A stretch of DNA of 64,000 nucleotides from Deinococcus aquaedulcis (GCF_019693445.1 NZ_JAHRBL010000002.1:62001-126000), one strand, 5' to 3'; counted from the first letter of the stretch, positions 43,447 through 56,762 are shown. Numbers and translations are program-made. Notes: generated by a model not told the origin, from the sequence alone.

Positions 43447-43973
43447 GTCAGCCCCAGGACTGCTTCCACTGTTTCGTCCAGGGTCAGCTGACTGCTGTCC
43501 ACCACGGCCCAACCGGCGGCCCGGTAGGCCTCGGGCGGCATCTGCCCATAGAGGCCGTCAATGAGGGGCACCAGACTCTGCGTGTCGTAGGTCTTGTTCG
43601 TGCGGGTCCGGTTGCGGTGATGGGCCACCTCCAGGGTGGTGAACAGGCGCACCGGGCGCACGTCCAGCCCCGTCCACTGCGCGGCCATCGGCGCCACATC
43701 GGCGGGCCACAGCACGTCGTCAATCGCCACGGCAAAGCCCGCTTCGGCGTACAGGCGGGCGTGGTGGGCGGCGGCCGTGCGGGCCAGGGCAAACTGCCGC
43801 ACGGCTTCGGGCGGGTGGTCCAGGCTGGGGTGGGCAAGGCCAGAGACCACCAGCTCACGCAGGTCGTCAATGGGCAGGTGCAGCCCCAGCGGAAAACGCG
43901 ACAGCAGCGCGCGCGAAACGCTCGTTTTGCCCGCGCCCGGACTGCCGCTGAACACCCAGATGGTCCCTGTCAT
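43434..43973 (-). CDS. P-loop nucleotide-binding protein (small kinase-like)
   Basis: A 179-residue P-loop protein. Walker A is WVFSGSPGAGKTS; later PIDDLRELV and VAIDDVLWP carry acidic residues like those of shikimate, gluconate or chloramphenicol kinases. The C-terminal third is less conserved. Start at 43973 is preferred because TAGGA lies 8 bases upstream; ATG 43982 is an alternative. It sits between a hypothetical gene and the lipocalin-like gene. Substrate unknown; ATP binding is well supported. Confidence 0.75.
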   Translation of the reverse strand: MTGTIWVFSGSPGAGKTSVSRALLSRFPLGLHLPIDDLRELVVSGLAHPSLDHPPEAVRQFALARTAAAHHARLYAEAGFAVAIDDVLWPADVAPMAAQWTGLDVRPVRLFTTLEVAHHRNRTRTNKTYDTQSLVPLIDGLYGQMPPEAYRAAGWAVVDSSQLTLDETVEAVLGLTWPV

Positions 43974-43983
43974 GCGGGCCATC

Positions 43984-44562
43984 CTAACGATTGGACGGGG
44001 GAGAAGGAGCCTCAGCTGCCGGGCGCAACTCGTACAGGGCCGGATCGGCCAGCAGGGCTTCCGTAAGGCTGGGCTGGGCCAGCAGGCGGCGCAGGGCCTG
44101 GGCCACCCGCAGCATGACGAGGCTGGAGGTGCCCACCACATCGTGCCCGGCCACCTCCAGCGTGAGGGTGCCAGCGGGGAGGGCAAACGGCTCTGATGCT
44201 GCGGGTTCGGCCAGCCCCCGCAGCACGGCGGCGTGAAATTCGCCGGGGAGCCCAGCGCGGCGATCTGGTGCGTCGCCGTAAGGCACCTCGTCCAGCGGCA
44301 CCGGCGCCGGCAGCACCACCACGAAGTCGCCTTCAGAGGTGGGCGTGAAGCTCCCACCCAGCAGCCCAAAACGTGGAATGCCAGAGACGAAGTCCAGACT
44401 GACCGCCGCGTGGCGCTCCGGCCAGAGACCCAGGCCGCCCCCAGAGACACGCACTTCTGTTCCAGGCGGCAGCCGGTACCCAGCGGGCAGGTCGTCCACC
44501 CAGACATGCACCGACAGGCTGCCCGGGTGGGGCCTCCGGAGGCGGGGCCGGTATCTCGGCAT
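43984..44562 (-). CDS. Hypothetical protein
   Basis: A 192-residue protein with no recognised domain. It is beta-rich in pattern ([45 protein letters not shown]) with a helical tail. The start lies 4 bases from the M29 aminopeptidase stop, so it may be co-transcribed with that gene and with the downstream kinase and lipocalin-like genes. Function unknown. Confidence 0.55.
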   Translation of the reverse strand: MPRYRPRLRRPHPGSLSVHVWVDDLPAGYRLPPGTEVRVSGGGLGLWPERHAAVSLDFVSGIPRFGLLGGSFTPTSEGDFVVVLPAPVPLDEVPYGDAPDRRAGLPGEFHAAVLRGLAEPAASEPFALPAGTLTLEVAGHDVVGTSSLVMLRVAQALRRLLAQPSLTEALLADPALYELRPAAEAPSPPSNR

Positions 44563-44566
44563 GGCC

Positions 44567-45655
44567 TCAGATCAAGAACTGGCCGTTTTCCTGCACGACC
44601 TCGCCGTCCAGGCTCAGGCGCCCGCCCGCGCGCAGGTCGGTGATCAGGTCCCAGTGCACGGCGCTGGCGTTCACGCCGCCCGTCTCCGGGTAGCTCTTGC
44701 CAATGGCCAGATGCACGGTGCCGCCAATCTTTTCGTCAAACAGGATGTTGCCGGTGGGCACCTGAATGCCGCTGTTGGTGCCAATGCCCAGTTCGCCCAG
44801 GCGCCGGGCCCCGGGGTCGGTGTCCAGCGCGGCGTGCAGCACGGCCTCGCCTTCCTCGGCGGTCGCGTTCACCACCAAGCCGCCCCGGAATTCCAGCCGC
44901 GCCCCGCGCACCACCTGCCCCTGGTACTCGGCGGGCACGGTAAAGGTCACCACGCCCTCGGCGCTGTCCTCTATGGGCCCGGTAAAAACCTCGCCGCTGG
45001 GCATGTTGCGCCGCCCATCGCTGTTGGCCCACGTCCGGCCGCCCACGCGCAGCGTCAGGTCGGTGCCGGCCGCCTCAATGCGCACCACGTCCGCGCGGGT
45101 CAGGCGCTCGATGATCCGGGCCTGCATGGCGCGGATCTCGCCCCAGGCGGCCACGGGATCGGGGCGGTCCAGGAACATGGCGCGCATCACGAAATCCCCG
45201 AACTGCTCCGGCGTCATGCCGGCCTGCGCGGCGGCGTGCGCGGTGGGGTACAGGGTCAGGCTCCACTTCTTGCGGGCGCGCTCGGTGGCAATGGGGGCGC
45301 GGGCAGCCAGCAGGCGGGCGCGCCGGGCGGCGTCCACCGGCTGCCCCGGGGTCGGGGTCAGCACCCGCAGGCTGCCGTCCAGGGCCTGCACGTCAGCCAG
45401 ATCGGCGGGGTGCGCGGCGTCCAGCACGGCGTCGGTGGCCAGTTCGGCAAAATCGTCGTCCTGGCCGGGGTAGTCCACGCGGGGCACCGGGCGCGCGCCC
45501 CGGGTCAGCAGGGCGCGGGTCAGGGCGCGGAGCAAGGGCGTGGCCTCCTGTCCGCCCGCCACCAGCAGCCGCTCGCCGGCATTCGCCATCAGGCAGTAGT
45601 CGGCCAGCAGCGCCGCGTGAAGCTCCGGGTCGTAGGGGAGGAGGTTCGTCTGCAC
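44567..45655 (-). CDS. M29-family aminopeptidase (AmpS/aminopeptidase T-like)
   Basis: A 362-residue metal-dependent aminopeptidase that removes N-terminal residues from peptides. Family motifs: [18 protein letters not shown] (metal Glu), [11 protein letters not shown], and [20 protein letters not shown] with [12 protein letters not shown] (metal His and Asp). The GTG start at 45655 follows TAGCCT by 7 bases, so the transcript is likely leaderless. It is divergent from purU with only 45 bases between start codons. Confidence 0.9.
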   Translation of the reverse strand: MQTNLLPYDPELHAALLADYCLMANAGERLLVAGGQEATPLLRALTRALLTRGARPVPRVDYPGQDDDFAELATDAVLDAAHPADLADVQALDGSLRVLTPTPGQPVDAARRARLLAARAPIATERARKKWSLTLYPTAHAAAQAGMTPEQFGDFVMRAMFLDRPDPVAAWGEIRAMQARIIERLTRADVVRIEAAGTDLTLRVGGRTWANSDGRRNMPSGEVFTGPIEDSAEGVVTFTVPAEYQGQVVRGARLEFRGGLVVNATAEEGEAVLHAALDTDPGARRLGELGIGTNSGIQVPTGNILFDEKIGGTVHLAIGKSYPETGGVNASAVHWDLITDLRAGGRLSLDGEVVQENGQFLI

Positions 45656-45700
45656 GTCCGCGAGGCTACCACTGCCGGGCCTGGGATATGCTCGCCGGAT
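45656..45700. promoter_or_regulatory. Compact divergent leaderless promoters
   Basis: Two -10 boxes lie back to back in 45 bases: TAGCCT (45668-45663, minus strand) for the aminopeptidase and TATGCT (45687-45692, plus strand) for purU. Each -35 region would fall inside the opposite gene or promoter, so the two polymerases must compete. Confidence 0.55.
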
Positions 45701-46585
<885 letters not shown>

Positions 46586-46702
46586 GCCAGGAGTTTCCGG
46601 GCCCGTCTGTTCCTTTCTGGCCGCAGTCGCAGAAACCCAAGCTCCCCTGTCCATACCACTCTGTCCTTGAGCTGACCGCTCGGTAAGGGATAGGCTGGGG
46701 GC

Positions 46703-47146
46703 ATGGAAAGCCTGTATCTGGTGCTGCTGACCCTTCACAACCTCAACCGCTGGGTGATTCTGCTCACGGGCATCTGGGCGCTGGCCGCCAGTGTGATGGG
46801 CCGCTCGGCGGGGCGGGCGTACACGGCGGCCGACCGCCGCCCGGTGGTGGCCTTTATGGGTAGCCTGCACCTGCAAGTGGTGCTGGGCCTGCTGCTGTTC
46901 GCGTTCATGGGCATGCAGAACATTCCCGTGTTCGCTGGGGCCCCGCGCCAGAGCTTTCAGTGGGAGCACCTGGGCCTGGGCGCGCTGGCGGCGGTGTTCG
47001 CCACCCTGGCCAGCAGCCGCGCCCGCAAGGCGACTACTGATCAGGCGAAGTTTGGTGCGGCGGCCCTGTGGAGCGGGCTGGCCCTGCTGACTGTGCTGCT
47101 GGCGATTCCCTGGTGGCGCCCCCTGCTGCGCTTCTTCGGCGCGTAA
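46703..47146 (+). CDS. Four-helix membrane protein of unknown function
   Basis: A 147-residue hydrophobic protein with four predicted membrane segments. The start [21 protein letters not shown] contains a conserved-looking HNLNRW that is found in small cytochrome-b-like or redox-linked membrane proteins of several bacteria; HxxxRW might bind a cofactor, but that is only a suggestion. TAGGCT lies 6 bases before the ATG with TTGAGC 18 bases further up, so it is leaderless. A strong terminator follows. Confidence 0.7.
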   Translation: MESLYLVLLTLHNLNRWVILLTGIWALAASVMGRSAGRAYTAADRRPVVAFMGSLHLQVVLGLLLFAFMGMQNIPVFAGAPRQSFQWEHLGLGALAAVFATLASSRARKATTDQAKFGAAALWSGLALLTVLLAIPWWRPLLRFFGA

Positions 47147-47161
47147 AGCTGGATTCAGACG

Positions 47162-47196
47162 ACGAAGGGCAAGCCTTGACCGGGCTTGCCCTTCGT
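47162..47196 (+). terminator. Strong hairpin after membrane-protein gene
   Basis: A perfect 14-bp stem (ACGAAGGGCAAGCC and complement) with a seven-base loop, ending GTTGTG. It is 15 bases after the stop. Confidence 0.75.
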
Positions 47197-47255
47197 TGTG
47201 CGTTTCTCAGCTGTGCAGGCGGCAGTCCGTATTCTTTCCTGCTCCCTCTGGTCGA

Positions 47256-47285
47256 AAAAATGCCGTCACGCCTGACGGCATTTTT
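47256..47285. terminator. Bidirectional terminator after csoR
   Basis: AAAAATGCCGTCA, a CGCC loop and TGACGGCATTTTT: a 13-bp stem including the A/T ends. It serves the reverse copZ-csoR unit. Confidence 0.9.
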
Positions 47286-47302
47286 CGGAAGTCGTATGAA
47301 CG

Positions 47303-47650
47303 TTACAGGTACTTCAGCACGTCCATTAGTTCGTCCACCAGTTCCTGCTCGTCGCCCCGGGTGGCGGCGGTGGCCACATGCGCTTCCAGGTGTCCGCGCA
47401 GCACCACGCTGGCGGCGCCGTCCAGGGCGCCCTGCACCGCCTTGATCTGGCGCAGCACGTCCACGCAGTACACGTGGGGGTCGTCCAGTGAGCGGCGAAT
47501 GCTTTCCAGGTGGCCGCGTGCAATCGCCAGCCGCCGCGCGGCGCGCTTGCGGCTTTCTTCCGGCATGCACAGGTGACCCGCGTGGGTGTGGACCTCCACC
47601 CCCTCCTCGGGGGTCGGGGCCGGGCAGTGGGCGGCTGGATGGTCGGTCAT
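47303..47650 (-). CDS. csoR: CsoR-family copper-sensing repressor (Cys-His-His type)
   Basis: A 115-residue DUF156 repressor that releases DNA on binding Cu(I). The helical core is RRLAIARGHLESIRRSL and CVDVLRQIKAVQGAL. Metal ligands line up as Cys62, His87 and His91 (GHLEAH); classical CsoR has Cys at the last position, while Thermus thermophilus CsoR and RcnR-type sensors have His. The N-terminal 28 residues add five His and two Cys (HPAAHC, HTHAGHLC). It starts on the last base of the copZ stop. The target is probably the paired G/C palindromes in the copZ and copA promoters. Confidence 0.88.
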   Translation of the reverse strand: MTDHPAAHCPAPTPEEGVEVHTHAGHLCMPEESRKRAARRLAIARGHLESIRRSLDDPHVYCVDVLRQIKAVQGALDGAASVVLRGHLEAHVATAATRGDEQELVDELMDVLKYL

Positions 47651-47859
47651 CAGGGGGTGGAGAGGCTGGCGCCGTAGCCCTCTTCCTGCACGGCGGCAAT
47701 CAGCTGCTCGGGCTGGGCGGCGCCCTGTACCACGGCTTTTCCAGTCTGCAGATTCACCTGCACGTCGTCCACGCCGGGCACACTCTTCAGGGTTTTGGTC
47801 ACGGCGGTCTGGCAGTGGCCGCAGGTCATACCCGTCACATCCAGTTCAATCTTGGTCAT
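47650..47859 (-). CDS. copZ: Copper chaperone CopZ (HMA domain)
   Basis: A 69-residue cytosolic metallochaperone with the Cu(I)-binding loop VTGMTCGHCQTAV, of normal length. It carries copper to the N-terminal domains of CopA. It is the first gene of the copZ-csoR unit, divergent from copA. Its promoter has a CsoR-type box between -35 and -10. AGGAGG lies upstream of the ATG. Confidence 0.92.
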   Translation of the reverse strand: MTKIELDVTGMTCGHCQTAVTKTLKSVPGVDDVQVNLQTGKAVVQGAAQPEQLIAAVQEEGYGASLSTP

Positions 47860-47876
47860 AGGGTTTCCTCCTGTTC

Positions 47877-47905
47877 AGCGTATACCCTCCCCCTGGGGGT
47901 GTCAA
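47877..47905 (-). promoter_or_regulatory. copZ promoter with CsoR-type operator in the spacer
   Basis: Minus strand: -35 TTGACA (47905-47900), 17-base spacer, -10 TACGCT (47882-47877). The spacer is filled by a palindrome, TACCC-T-CCCCC-T-GGGGG-T-GT (47883-47902), typical of CsoR sites. Bound repressor would block polymerase. Confidence 0.75.
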
Positions 47906-47954
47906 TGGTCGGAATCGGCTTTTGCGTCATAGTGCATGTTTGGCCCTTCCGGTC

Positions 47955-48013
47955 TTGCGCATCCTTGCCCAACCGCCTATGCTGAGGCCACTTGGTATCC
48001 CCCTGGGGGGGAT
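47955..48013 (+). promoter_or_regulatory. copA promoter and CsoR-type operator
   Basis: -35 TTGCGC (47955-47960), 17-base spacer, -10 TATGCT (47978-47983). About 11 bases further, ATCCCCC-T-GGGGGGGAT (47997-48013) forms the second CsoR-type palindrome over the early transcribed region. Confidence 0.7.
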
Positions 48014-48041
48014 TGGGCAAAGGCCCGGAAGGAGAGACGCG

Positions 48042-50561
<2,520 letters not shown>

Positions 50562-50676
50562 GCTGGCCAGCGAAGCGGGTGGGGGCGAGTGGGCCCCCAC
50601 CCCGTCGCGGTTTGGTCCGTCCAGTCAGACGGTCCACTTCGTCCCCTTCGAGCCTCTTTTCCCTGGAGAACCCTGC

Positions 50677-51087
50677 ATGTCCAAACTCACCGTTGGTCCC
50701 TATATCGCTTCACTTAAGACAGGTCCGGCGCAGGTGCGCGACCGTCACGCCTTCCTGTCGCGCGCCCGGCTGCGCGACGAGGTGCCCAGTGTGGCGGGCC
50801 TGCCGCTGGTGGGCCTGGGCGGCTCGTGTGGCAAGCCTGCTTTTTTGCTGCCGTACCTGATTCGCTGGACCGACGAGAACACCCTGGCCCTGGAAAGCGT
50901 GGCCACCGAGTTCGACTGCTTCGTGGAATACGGCGCCTACCCCCACCTGAAACTGCAAGGCGGCGGGCAGGAGGTGGCGGCCGTGCAGGACTGGAGCAAC
51001 ATGGGCATGGTGTTTGTGCGCCCCGGCTACGAGCGCGCCGAGGAACTGCTGCGGCGCCTGCGGGACGTCCTGGCGCCTCAGGGCTGA
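50677..51087 (+). CDS. Conserved hypothetical protein
   Basis: A 136-residue soluble protein. Ordered segments: VRDRHAFLSRARLRDEVPSV, GLPLVGLGGSCGKPAFLLPY, LESVATEFDCFVEYGAYPHL and a helical end. It resembles small proteins known only from Deinococcus-Thermus (possibly the DUF3197 group, which I cannot confirm). CTGGAGA lies about 10 bases before the ATG. It follows copA, but a 115-base gap argues for separate control. Function unknown. Confidence 0.6.
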   Translation: MSKLTVGPYIASLKTGPAQVRDRHAFLSRARLRDEVPSVAGLPLVGLGGSCGKPAFLLPYLIRWTDENTLALESVATEFDCFVEYGAYPHLKLQGGGQEVAAVQDWSNMGMVFVRPGYERAEELLRRLRDVLAPQG

Positions 51088-51330
51088 ACCCAGGGCGGCT
51101 CCGGGGAGAGCCACGAGAGCGCCTGCGAACAACAGCAGCGTGGGCGGAATGGAGGGGCCGCTTTTCGGCCCCAAGGTGCAACGGCCAGCCACGGTCAGAG
51201 TGAAGCCCGGAGCCGCCTCGGAGAGAAGCCGGGGCGGCTCTGGCACGGATAGAGAGGGGCTGGAGTGGCGTTGAGCGGCGGCTTACTGGTACCAGGGTGG
51301 AACAGACGGCTGTTCCCAGGACCCCGCCTG
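51088..51330. other. Intergenic region with two hairpins
   Basis: No gene seen. GGGGCCG/CGGCCCC (51154-51172) and GAGCCGCC/GGCGGCTC (about 51210-51241) form GC-rich hairpins between convergent genes; the first may terminate the upstream gene. Confidence 0.5.
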
Positions 51331-52422
51331 TCAGGCCCCCTCGGCCGCTGGCAGGGTCAGGGTAAAGGTGCTGCCGCCGGGGCCAGAGGTCACCTGCAGG
51401 TCCCCGCCCATCTGGTGGGCCAGCCCCCGGGCAATCGTGAGGCCCACGCCGCTGCCGTCGCCCCGGGTGCGGGCGGGGTCCACGCGGTAAAAGCGCTCGA
51501 AAATGCGCTCCAGGTGCTCGGGGGGAATGCCGCTGCCGGTATCCGTCACCTGCAGGGCCACCTGGGCGGGGTGGGCGTGCGCGCTGAGGGTCACGCGGCC
51601 TCCGCCCGGCGTGGCGCGCAGGGCATTGGCCAGCAGGTTGGACAGCACCTGCAGCGTCCGTTCAAAGTCAGCGTGCAGGGGCGGTGGGCGGGGTGGCAGG
51701 GGTGCCACCTCCAGGGCCACGCCCCGGGCCTCGTAGGCGTCGGCAAAGCGCTCGGCTGCCGCCTGTAACAGCTCGGCGGCGCTGAAGGTGCCCGGCTGCA
51801 GCGCCACCTGCCCCGCTTCCACCCGCGACACCAGGCTCAGGTCGGCGGCGAGGCGTTCCAGGGCGCGCAGCTCGCGGGTCATGGCGGGCGCGGCCTGTTC
51901 AGGGGGCAGCACGCCGTCGCTCAGGGCCTCGGCGTAGCCGCGCAGGGCCGCCAGTGGCGCGCGCAGTTCGTGGCCTACATTGCCAATCAGGGCCACCCGG
52001 TCCTGCTCCACCCGGTCCAGCGAACCGGCCAGCACGTTGAAGTGGTGGGCCAGTTGCGCCAGTTCGTCGCGGCCCCCTTCCGGCAGGCGCCGGGCATAGT
52101 GGCCGGCCGCCAGCGCCTGACTGCCCGCCGAGAGCAGCCGCACTGAGCGCACAATGCGCTGCGAGGTCAGCAGGGCCGTGATGGCCGCCACCAGCGCGGC
52201 AAACGGCAGGGCCGCCAGCAGGGCGCTGGTGAGGGTGCCGCGCATCCCACGTTCCAGATCCGGTTGCAGTGCCCGCCCTTCCGGGCCCAGCAGCGCCACC
52301 ATCTGCTCGACATGGTGGCGGTAAAAGGCCGGCGCGCTCAGTTCGGCCAGAGCCAGCAGGGCACCCAGCGCCACCACGGTCACCAGCAGGTGCCCCAGAA
52401 ACAGGCGGGCGAAGAGGTTCAT
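51331..52422 (-). CDS. Two-component sensor histidine kinase
   Basis: A 363-residue inner-membrane kinase. Two membrane segments flank a short periplasmic domain (about residues 30-75), then HAMP (SQRIVRSVRLLSAGSQALAAG). The phospho-acceptor is in IGNVGHELRAPLAALRGY. ATP-binding boxes are NLLANALRATP (N), DTGSGIP (G1) and GDGSGVGLTIARGLA (G2). Start at 52422 gives the expected first helix. It pairs with the OmpR-type regulator 50 bases upstream and, by context, may sense copper or envelope stress. Confidence 0.9.
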   Translation of the reverse strand: MNLFARLFLGHLLVTVVALGALLALAELSAPAFYRHHVEQMVALLGPEGRALQPDLERGMRGTLTSALLAALPFAALVAAITALLTSQRIVRSVRLLSAGSQALAAGHYARRLPEGGRDELAQLAHHFNVLAGSLDRVEQDRVALIGNVGHELRAPLAALRGYAEALSDGVLPPEQAAPAMTRELRALERLAADLSLVSRVEAGQVALQPGTFSAAELLQAAAERFADAYEARGVALEVAPLPPRPPPLHADFERTLQVLSNLLANALRATPGGGRVTLSAHAHPAQVALQVTDTGSGIPPEHLERIFERFYRVDPARTRGDGSGVGLTIARGLAHQMGGDLQVTSGPGGSTFTLTLPAAEGA

Positions 52423-52471
52423 GTGGGCGTCCGCCGGGTGAGCGGCCCTGCCGGCGCCCTCCCCGCCGCGC

Positions 52472-53140
<669 letters not shown>

Positions 53141-53255
53141 GCGTGTGTCCCCAGAGTAAGGCCGGGGGTGCTCCCCCAGGCGAAAGGGCGGCGCAGGTGG
53201 GGGCCACGTGCCCACCATCCTGGCCGCCGCAGCGGACGTCTGGCCGGAACTCCTT

Positions 53256-53837
53256 TTACTTCTGGCGCAGCAGCCACACCTGAAAGGCGTACATCTCGCC
53301 GGCCTGCGCCGTGACGATGTCGCGCGAGAGTTTCAGGATGCGGCTGTCCCCGCTTTTTTGCAGGGCGAGGCTGGCCATCTCCAGCGCCGAGGCGTGGTGG
53401 GGACGCATGCCCTGCACGAAGGCGCGGTCTGGGTTGGCGGCCGTTTTCAGGGGCGTGACCATGCTCTTCATGTGCCCGGCCATCTGGTCGCGCCGCGCGG
53501 TGTCCAGGCCACCCAGTGGGGCGAGCCAAGCGGTCATGGTGGCGATCTCCTTGTTCTGGTCGCGAATCACGGCGGCCACCCAGGCTTTCACCTGCGCGTC
53601 TTTCACCCGGCCCTGCACCGCGCGGGCCATGTCCACGGCGCCCTGGTGGTGGGCGATCATCATGGACAGGTAGGCGCGGTCAAAGGCGCGCCCGCTCAGG
53701 GTCGACAGCGCGGCGGGGCTGGGCACGGTGCCCGTCATGGCCGCGCCGCCGTGCATGCTGTGGTCGGTCTGGGCCAGGGCGGGCAGGGGTGAGAGCAGCA
53801 GGGCCAGGGTGGTGAGGGCCAGGAGCTTAAGGTTCAT
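53256..53837 (-). CDS. Exported DUF305 protein
   Basis: A 193-residue protein with signal peptide (MNLKLLALTTLALLLSPLPALAQ). DUF305 hallmarks: YLSMMIAHHQGAVDMARAV near residue 60 and MRPHHASALEMASLAL near the C-terminus; the paired His-rich segments form a helical ferritin-like fold. A DHSMHGG segment follows the signal. Family members often sit beside copper and silver resistance genes, and the copA locus is 2.7 kb away. TAGCCT lies 6 bases before the ATG, so it is leaderless. It is probably the first gene of an operon with the regulator and kinase. Confidence 0.87.
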   Translation of the reverse strand: MNLKLLALTTLALLLSPLPALAQTDHSMHGGAAMTGTVPSPAALSTLSGRAFDRAYLSMMIAHHQGAVDMARAVQGRVKDAQVKAWVAAVIRDQNKEIATMTAWLAPLGGLDTARRDQMAGHMKSMVTPLKTAANPDRAFVQGMRPHHASALEMASLALQKSGDSRILKLSRDIVTAQAGEMYAFQVWLLRQK

Positions 53838-53900
53838 GGCCCCAGGCTAGAAGGGGCGTGTTCAGTTTCTGTAAAAGGGGACGGGGAGGGGGCGCGGCGA

Positions 53901-54809
53901 TCAGCGCGCGCTGGCCGCCGGGCGGCGACTGGCCTCCGGCGCCACGATCTGCGGCAGCACGTCCTGCAGCCGCTGCATGGACAGGCCAAACACGCTTTTT
54001 GCCGGCTCGTTGGGCGCCGTGTTGCCTTCTTTCAGCATCGCGTACTGGTCGCGGGTGATGGGGGGCCTGGGTAGCACCTGCATCAGCGGCACAGCCAGAT
54101 TCATCAGGGGCAGCGGCACCGGCACAATGGGCTTGCGCTTGCCCAGCGCCTGCAGTTCCAGTTCCAGCAGCTGCCGGAAGGTGAATTCCTCGGGACCAGT
54201 CAGTGCGAAGGTGTCGCCCAGGCCCACATCGCTCTCGGCGGCGGTGGCGAAGGCGCGCGCCACATCGGCCACGCCCACGGGCCGGAAGGGAAACGAGCCG
54301 TCGCCAATCTGCGGCACCACGGGCGCCGTGCTCACCAGTTCGCGCAGCACCCGCCCGAAAAAGTCGTCGCCCGGGCCAAAGATCAGGCTGGGCTGAAAGA
54401 TGGTCCAGCGCAGGCCGCTGGCGCGCACCAGGGCCTCGGCGCGGCCCTTGGAACTGGAGTAGCCGCTGGCACTGTCCTCGCGGGCGCCCAGGGCGCTCAT
54501 GTGCACGTAGCGCGCGTGTCGTGGCGTGGCCGCCAGCACATGCCGCGTACCCGCCACATGCACCCGCTCAAAGGTCTGCGTGCCCGTTTCGGCAATGATG
54601 CCCACCAGATGCACCACCGCCGCCGGGTCGCTGGCGCCCACCGCCCGCTCCACACTGCCCGGATCGGTCACGTCCAGCGTCAGGCCCTGGGCCCCAGCCA
54701 CCGCTTCGCCCCGGCGTGAACCTGCCCAGACCGTATGCCCACGCGCGACCAGTTCGCGCACCACCGCCTGTCCCACAAAGCCGCTGGCCCCTGTGACGAG
54801 TATGTTCAT
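53901..54809 (-). CDS. NAD(P)-binding epimerase/NDUFA9-like protein
   Basis: A 302-residue atypical short-chain dehydrogenase. The N-terminal Rossmann motif is [36 protein letters not shown] matches complex-I NDUFA9-like and related NAD(P)-binding proteins. The classical YxxxK is replaced by YSSSKGRAE, which may still act. The start overlaps the CarH-like gene stop by 4 bases, so it is in that operon. Possibly a quinone or lipid-linked reductase; the substrate is unknown. Confidence 0.8.
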   Translation of the reverse strand: MNILVTGASGFVGQAVVRELVARGHTVWAGSRRGEAVAGAQGLTLDVTDPGSVERAVGASDPAAVVHLVGIIAETGTQTFERVHVAGTRHVLAATPRHARYVHMSALGAREDSASGYSSSKGRAEALVRASGLRWTIFQPSLIFGPGDDFFGRVLRELVSTAPVVPQIGDGSFPFRPVGVADVARAFATAAESDVGLGDTFALTGPEEFTFRQLLELELQALGKRKPIVPVPLPLMNLAVPLMQVLPRPPITRDQYAMLKEGNTAPNEPAKSVFGLSMQRLQDVLPQIVAPEASRRPAASAR

Positions 54810-55774
54810 GTCTCTCCTTGCTGGGCGCCGCTGTCCGGCGCCTCTGGGCGGTGCAGGTGCGCCGCGATGGCCTGGGCGGCGTGCGGGGCGTCCGGGCCGG
54901 CATACAGGCCGCCCAGTTCGGCCGCCAGTTCGGGGCGGGCATTGAGCAGCGCCCCGCCCAGAAACAGCGGCGCCCCAAGGCCGTCGAGGTCGTGCAGGTG
55001 CGCGCGGGTGGCCTCCAGCGCCCAGGGGCCGTTCAGGGCCAGCAGCACCGCCCTGGCCCGGCGCTGGCGGGCGAACACCGCCAGATCGCCCAGTGGCACG
55101 TTGGCGCCCAGGTACGCCACGCGCACGCCCCGGCGCCGCAGGGCCAGGGTCAGCATCATCAGGCCCAGTTCGTGGGATTCGCCCGGCGCGCAGGCCGCCA
55201 CCGCCAGCGGCCCAAAGCCTTCCTGCACCCCGGCAAGGTCCATCAGGTGCGACAGCCGGGCGCGCACAAAGGCGCTGGCCTGATGCTCGTGGGCCACCGT
55301 GATCTCGCCGCGCTCCCAGCGCTGCCCGATTTCCACCAGGGTGGGCGAGATCACGCCGGTCAGCACGTCCTCCACAGGCAACTGTGCGTGAATCTGCCCC
55401 AGCAGGGCCGCCGCCTCGTCCATGTCCGAGGCCAGCAGCGCCTGGGTGAGCAGCGCGCTCCATTCGGCGGGGGTGCGGCCCAGGCGCCCATCCGGGGGCG
55501 GGGCGGGCTCGGGCACCAGTTCGGCGCAGGTCAGCTCGGCGGCGCGGCTGGCGGGCACACCCGCGTTCAGGTGCGCCTGCATGCGCTGAATGGCCGCCAC
55601 GTCCTGCGGCGAATACAGCCGGTAGCCGCTGGCGTTGCGCTCCGGGTGAGGAAAGCCGTAGCGCCGTTCCCACTGCCGCAGCGTGGTGGCCGGCACGCCG
55701 GTTTGCGCCTCGACCTCCGAGGCGGTAAACATGGCGGTCTGTGACCACCCGGCCGGTGTGCTCATTGTGCTCAT
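54806..55774 (-). CDS. CarH/LitR-type B12-dependent light-responsive MerR regulator
   Basis: A protein of about 322 residues. N-terminal MerR DNA-binding domain: [20 protein letters not shown], then [13 protein letters not shown] and [10 protein letters not shown]. The four-helix part holds Trp153 and the Glu163-His164 pair in [13 protein letters not shown], the W-x9-EH signature of adenosylcobalamin photoreceptors. The B12 domain has ESHELG (His201 as lower axial ligand). In Thermus CarH this binds B12 in the dark, represses carotenoid genes, and is released by light. Starts at 55774, 55765 or 55732 are possible. It is divergent from a prenyltransferase/desaturase pair, its likely targets. 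Confidence 0.88.
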   Translation of the reverse strand: MSTMSTPAGWSQTAMFTASEVEAQTGVPATTLRQWERRYGFPHPERNASGYRLYSPQDVAAIQRMQAHLNAGVPASRAAELTCAELVPEPAPPPDGRLGRTPAEWSALLTQALLASDMDEAAALLGQIHAQLPVEDVLTGVISPTLVEIGQRWERGEITVAHEHQASAFVRARLSHLMDLAGVQEGFGPLAVAACAPGESHELGLMMLTLALRRRGVRVAYLGANVPLGDLAVFARQRRARAVLLALNGPWALEATRAHLHDLDGLGAPLFLGGALLNARPELAAELGGLYAGPDAPHAAQAIAAHLHRPEAPDSGAQQGET

Positions 55775-55781
55775 TGTGCGT
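55755..55781. promoter_or_regulatory. Tandem 9-bp repeats at carH start (candidate CarH operator)
   Basis: TGTGCTCAT occurs twice in direct 9-base steps, with a third partial TTGTGCG. It lies over the two upstream candidate starts of carH, about 100 bases from the prenyltransferase start. CarH tetramers bind tandem direct repeats, so it is a reasonable operator candidate, though the known Thermus repeat is 11 bases. Confidence 0.4.
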
Positions 55782-55880
55782 GGTGCTGGGCGTGCAGACC
55801 GTAAGCGTGCCCGCAAGAGGCGGCGGCTGGGGCAGAGGCGCGGGGCATCTGCCTGCCCGGGGCGCGTACCATAAGCAGCC

Positions 55881-56762
55881 GTGCCTGCCCGGCCTGCCCC
55901 TCCCCCCACGCTGCCCCTGCGGCGGGTGCTGGTCGTGTCGCGCCCGGCGCTGTGGGTGAACACCGTGGGCACCCTGATTACTGGCACGTGGCTCAGCGGG
56001 CACCTGTACAGCCTGCACCCGGGCCTGCTGGCGCTGCTGGCGTACCTCACGCTGCCCTTTAACCTGCTGATCTACGGCCTGAACGACCTTTCCGACCGCG
56101 AAGAAGACGCCCGCAGCAGCCGCAAGGGGGGCTGGCAGGGCGCCCGGCTGGCCCCGCACGAGGCCGCGCCCCTGCTGCGCGTGACCGCGTGGCTGAACCT
56201 GCCGGCCCTGGCGGCGCTGGCGCTGCTGCTCCCTCCGGCCGCCACAGGGGTGCTGCTGCTGTCGGCGGCGCTGTTCGTGGCCTACAGCCTGCCGCCCCTG
56301 CGCCTGAAGGCCCGCCCATTTCTGGATGGCCTGAGCAACGTGGCCTACGCCCTGCCGCTGGCGCTGCCCGCGCTGGTGCTGGGCGAGACGGTGCCCACAT
56401 TGCCCCTGCTGGCCCTGATGGCGTACTCGGTGGGCAAGCACGCCTTCGACGCCGCCCAGGACATTCCCGCCGACCAGCAGGCAGGCACCCACACCGTGGC
56501 CACCCGGCTGGGCGCGGGCGGCACCGCGCGCTACGCCCTGGCGTGGTTTGTGCTGGCCGCCGCCCTGCTGTGTCCGGTGTCCCGGCTGACGGCCGGGGCG
56601 CTGCTGCTCACCTGCGGCGGGATGAGCCTGGCGCTGGCCCTGCGTCCGGGCCCGGCGCAGGCGGCGCGGCTGTACCCCCTGAGCATCGTGACCCCCTGGA
56701 TCGTGGGCGCGGTGGCGGGGGTGCAACTGGTGTACCTGCTGGCGCGGGGGCTGTGGCCATGA
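55881..56762 (+). CDS. UbiA-family prenyltransferase
   Basis: A 293-residue integral membrane enzyme with about eight helices. The two Asp-rich metal motifs are [17 protein letters not shown] and [22 protein letters not shown]. The family attaches isoprenyl chains to acceptors; related members are the lycopene elongases that make C50 carotenoids. The GTG start follows TACCAT by 8 bases, so it is near-leaderless. It overlaps the desaturase by 4 bases. Carotenoid or quinone modification is likely, perhaps under CarH control. Confidence 0.85.
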   Translation: MPARPAPPPTLPLRRVLVVSRPALWVNTVGTLITGTWLSGHLYSLHPGLLALLAYLTLPFNLLIYGLNDLSDREEDARSSRKGGWQGARLAPHEAAPLLRVTAWLNLPALAALALLLPPAATGVLLLSAALFVAYSLPPLRLKARPFLDGLSNVAYALPLALPALVLGETVPTLPLLALMAYSVGKHAFDAAQDIPADQQAGTHTVATRLGAGGTARYALAWFVLAAALLCPVSRLTAGALLLTCGGMSLALALRPGPAQAARLYPLSIVTPWIVGAVAGVQLVYLLARGLWP

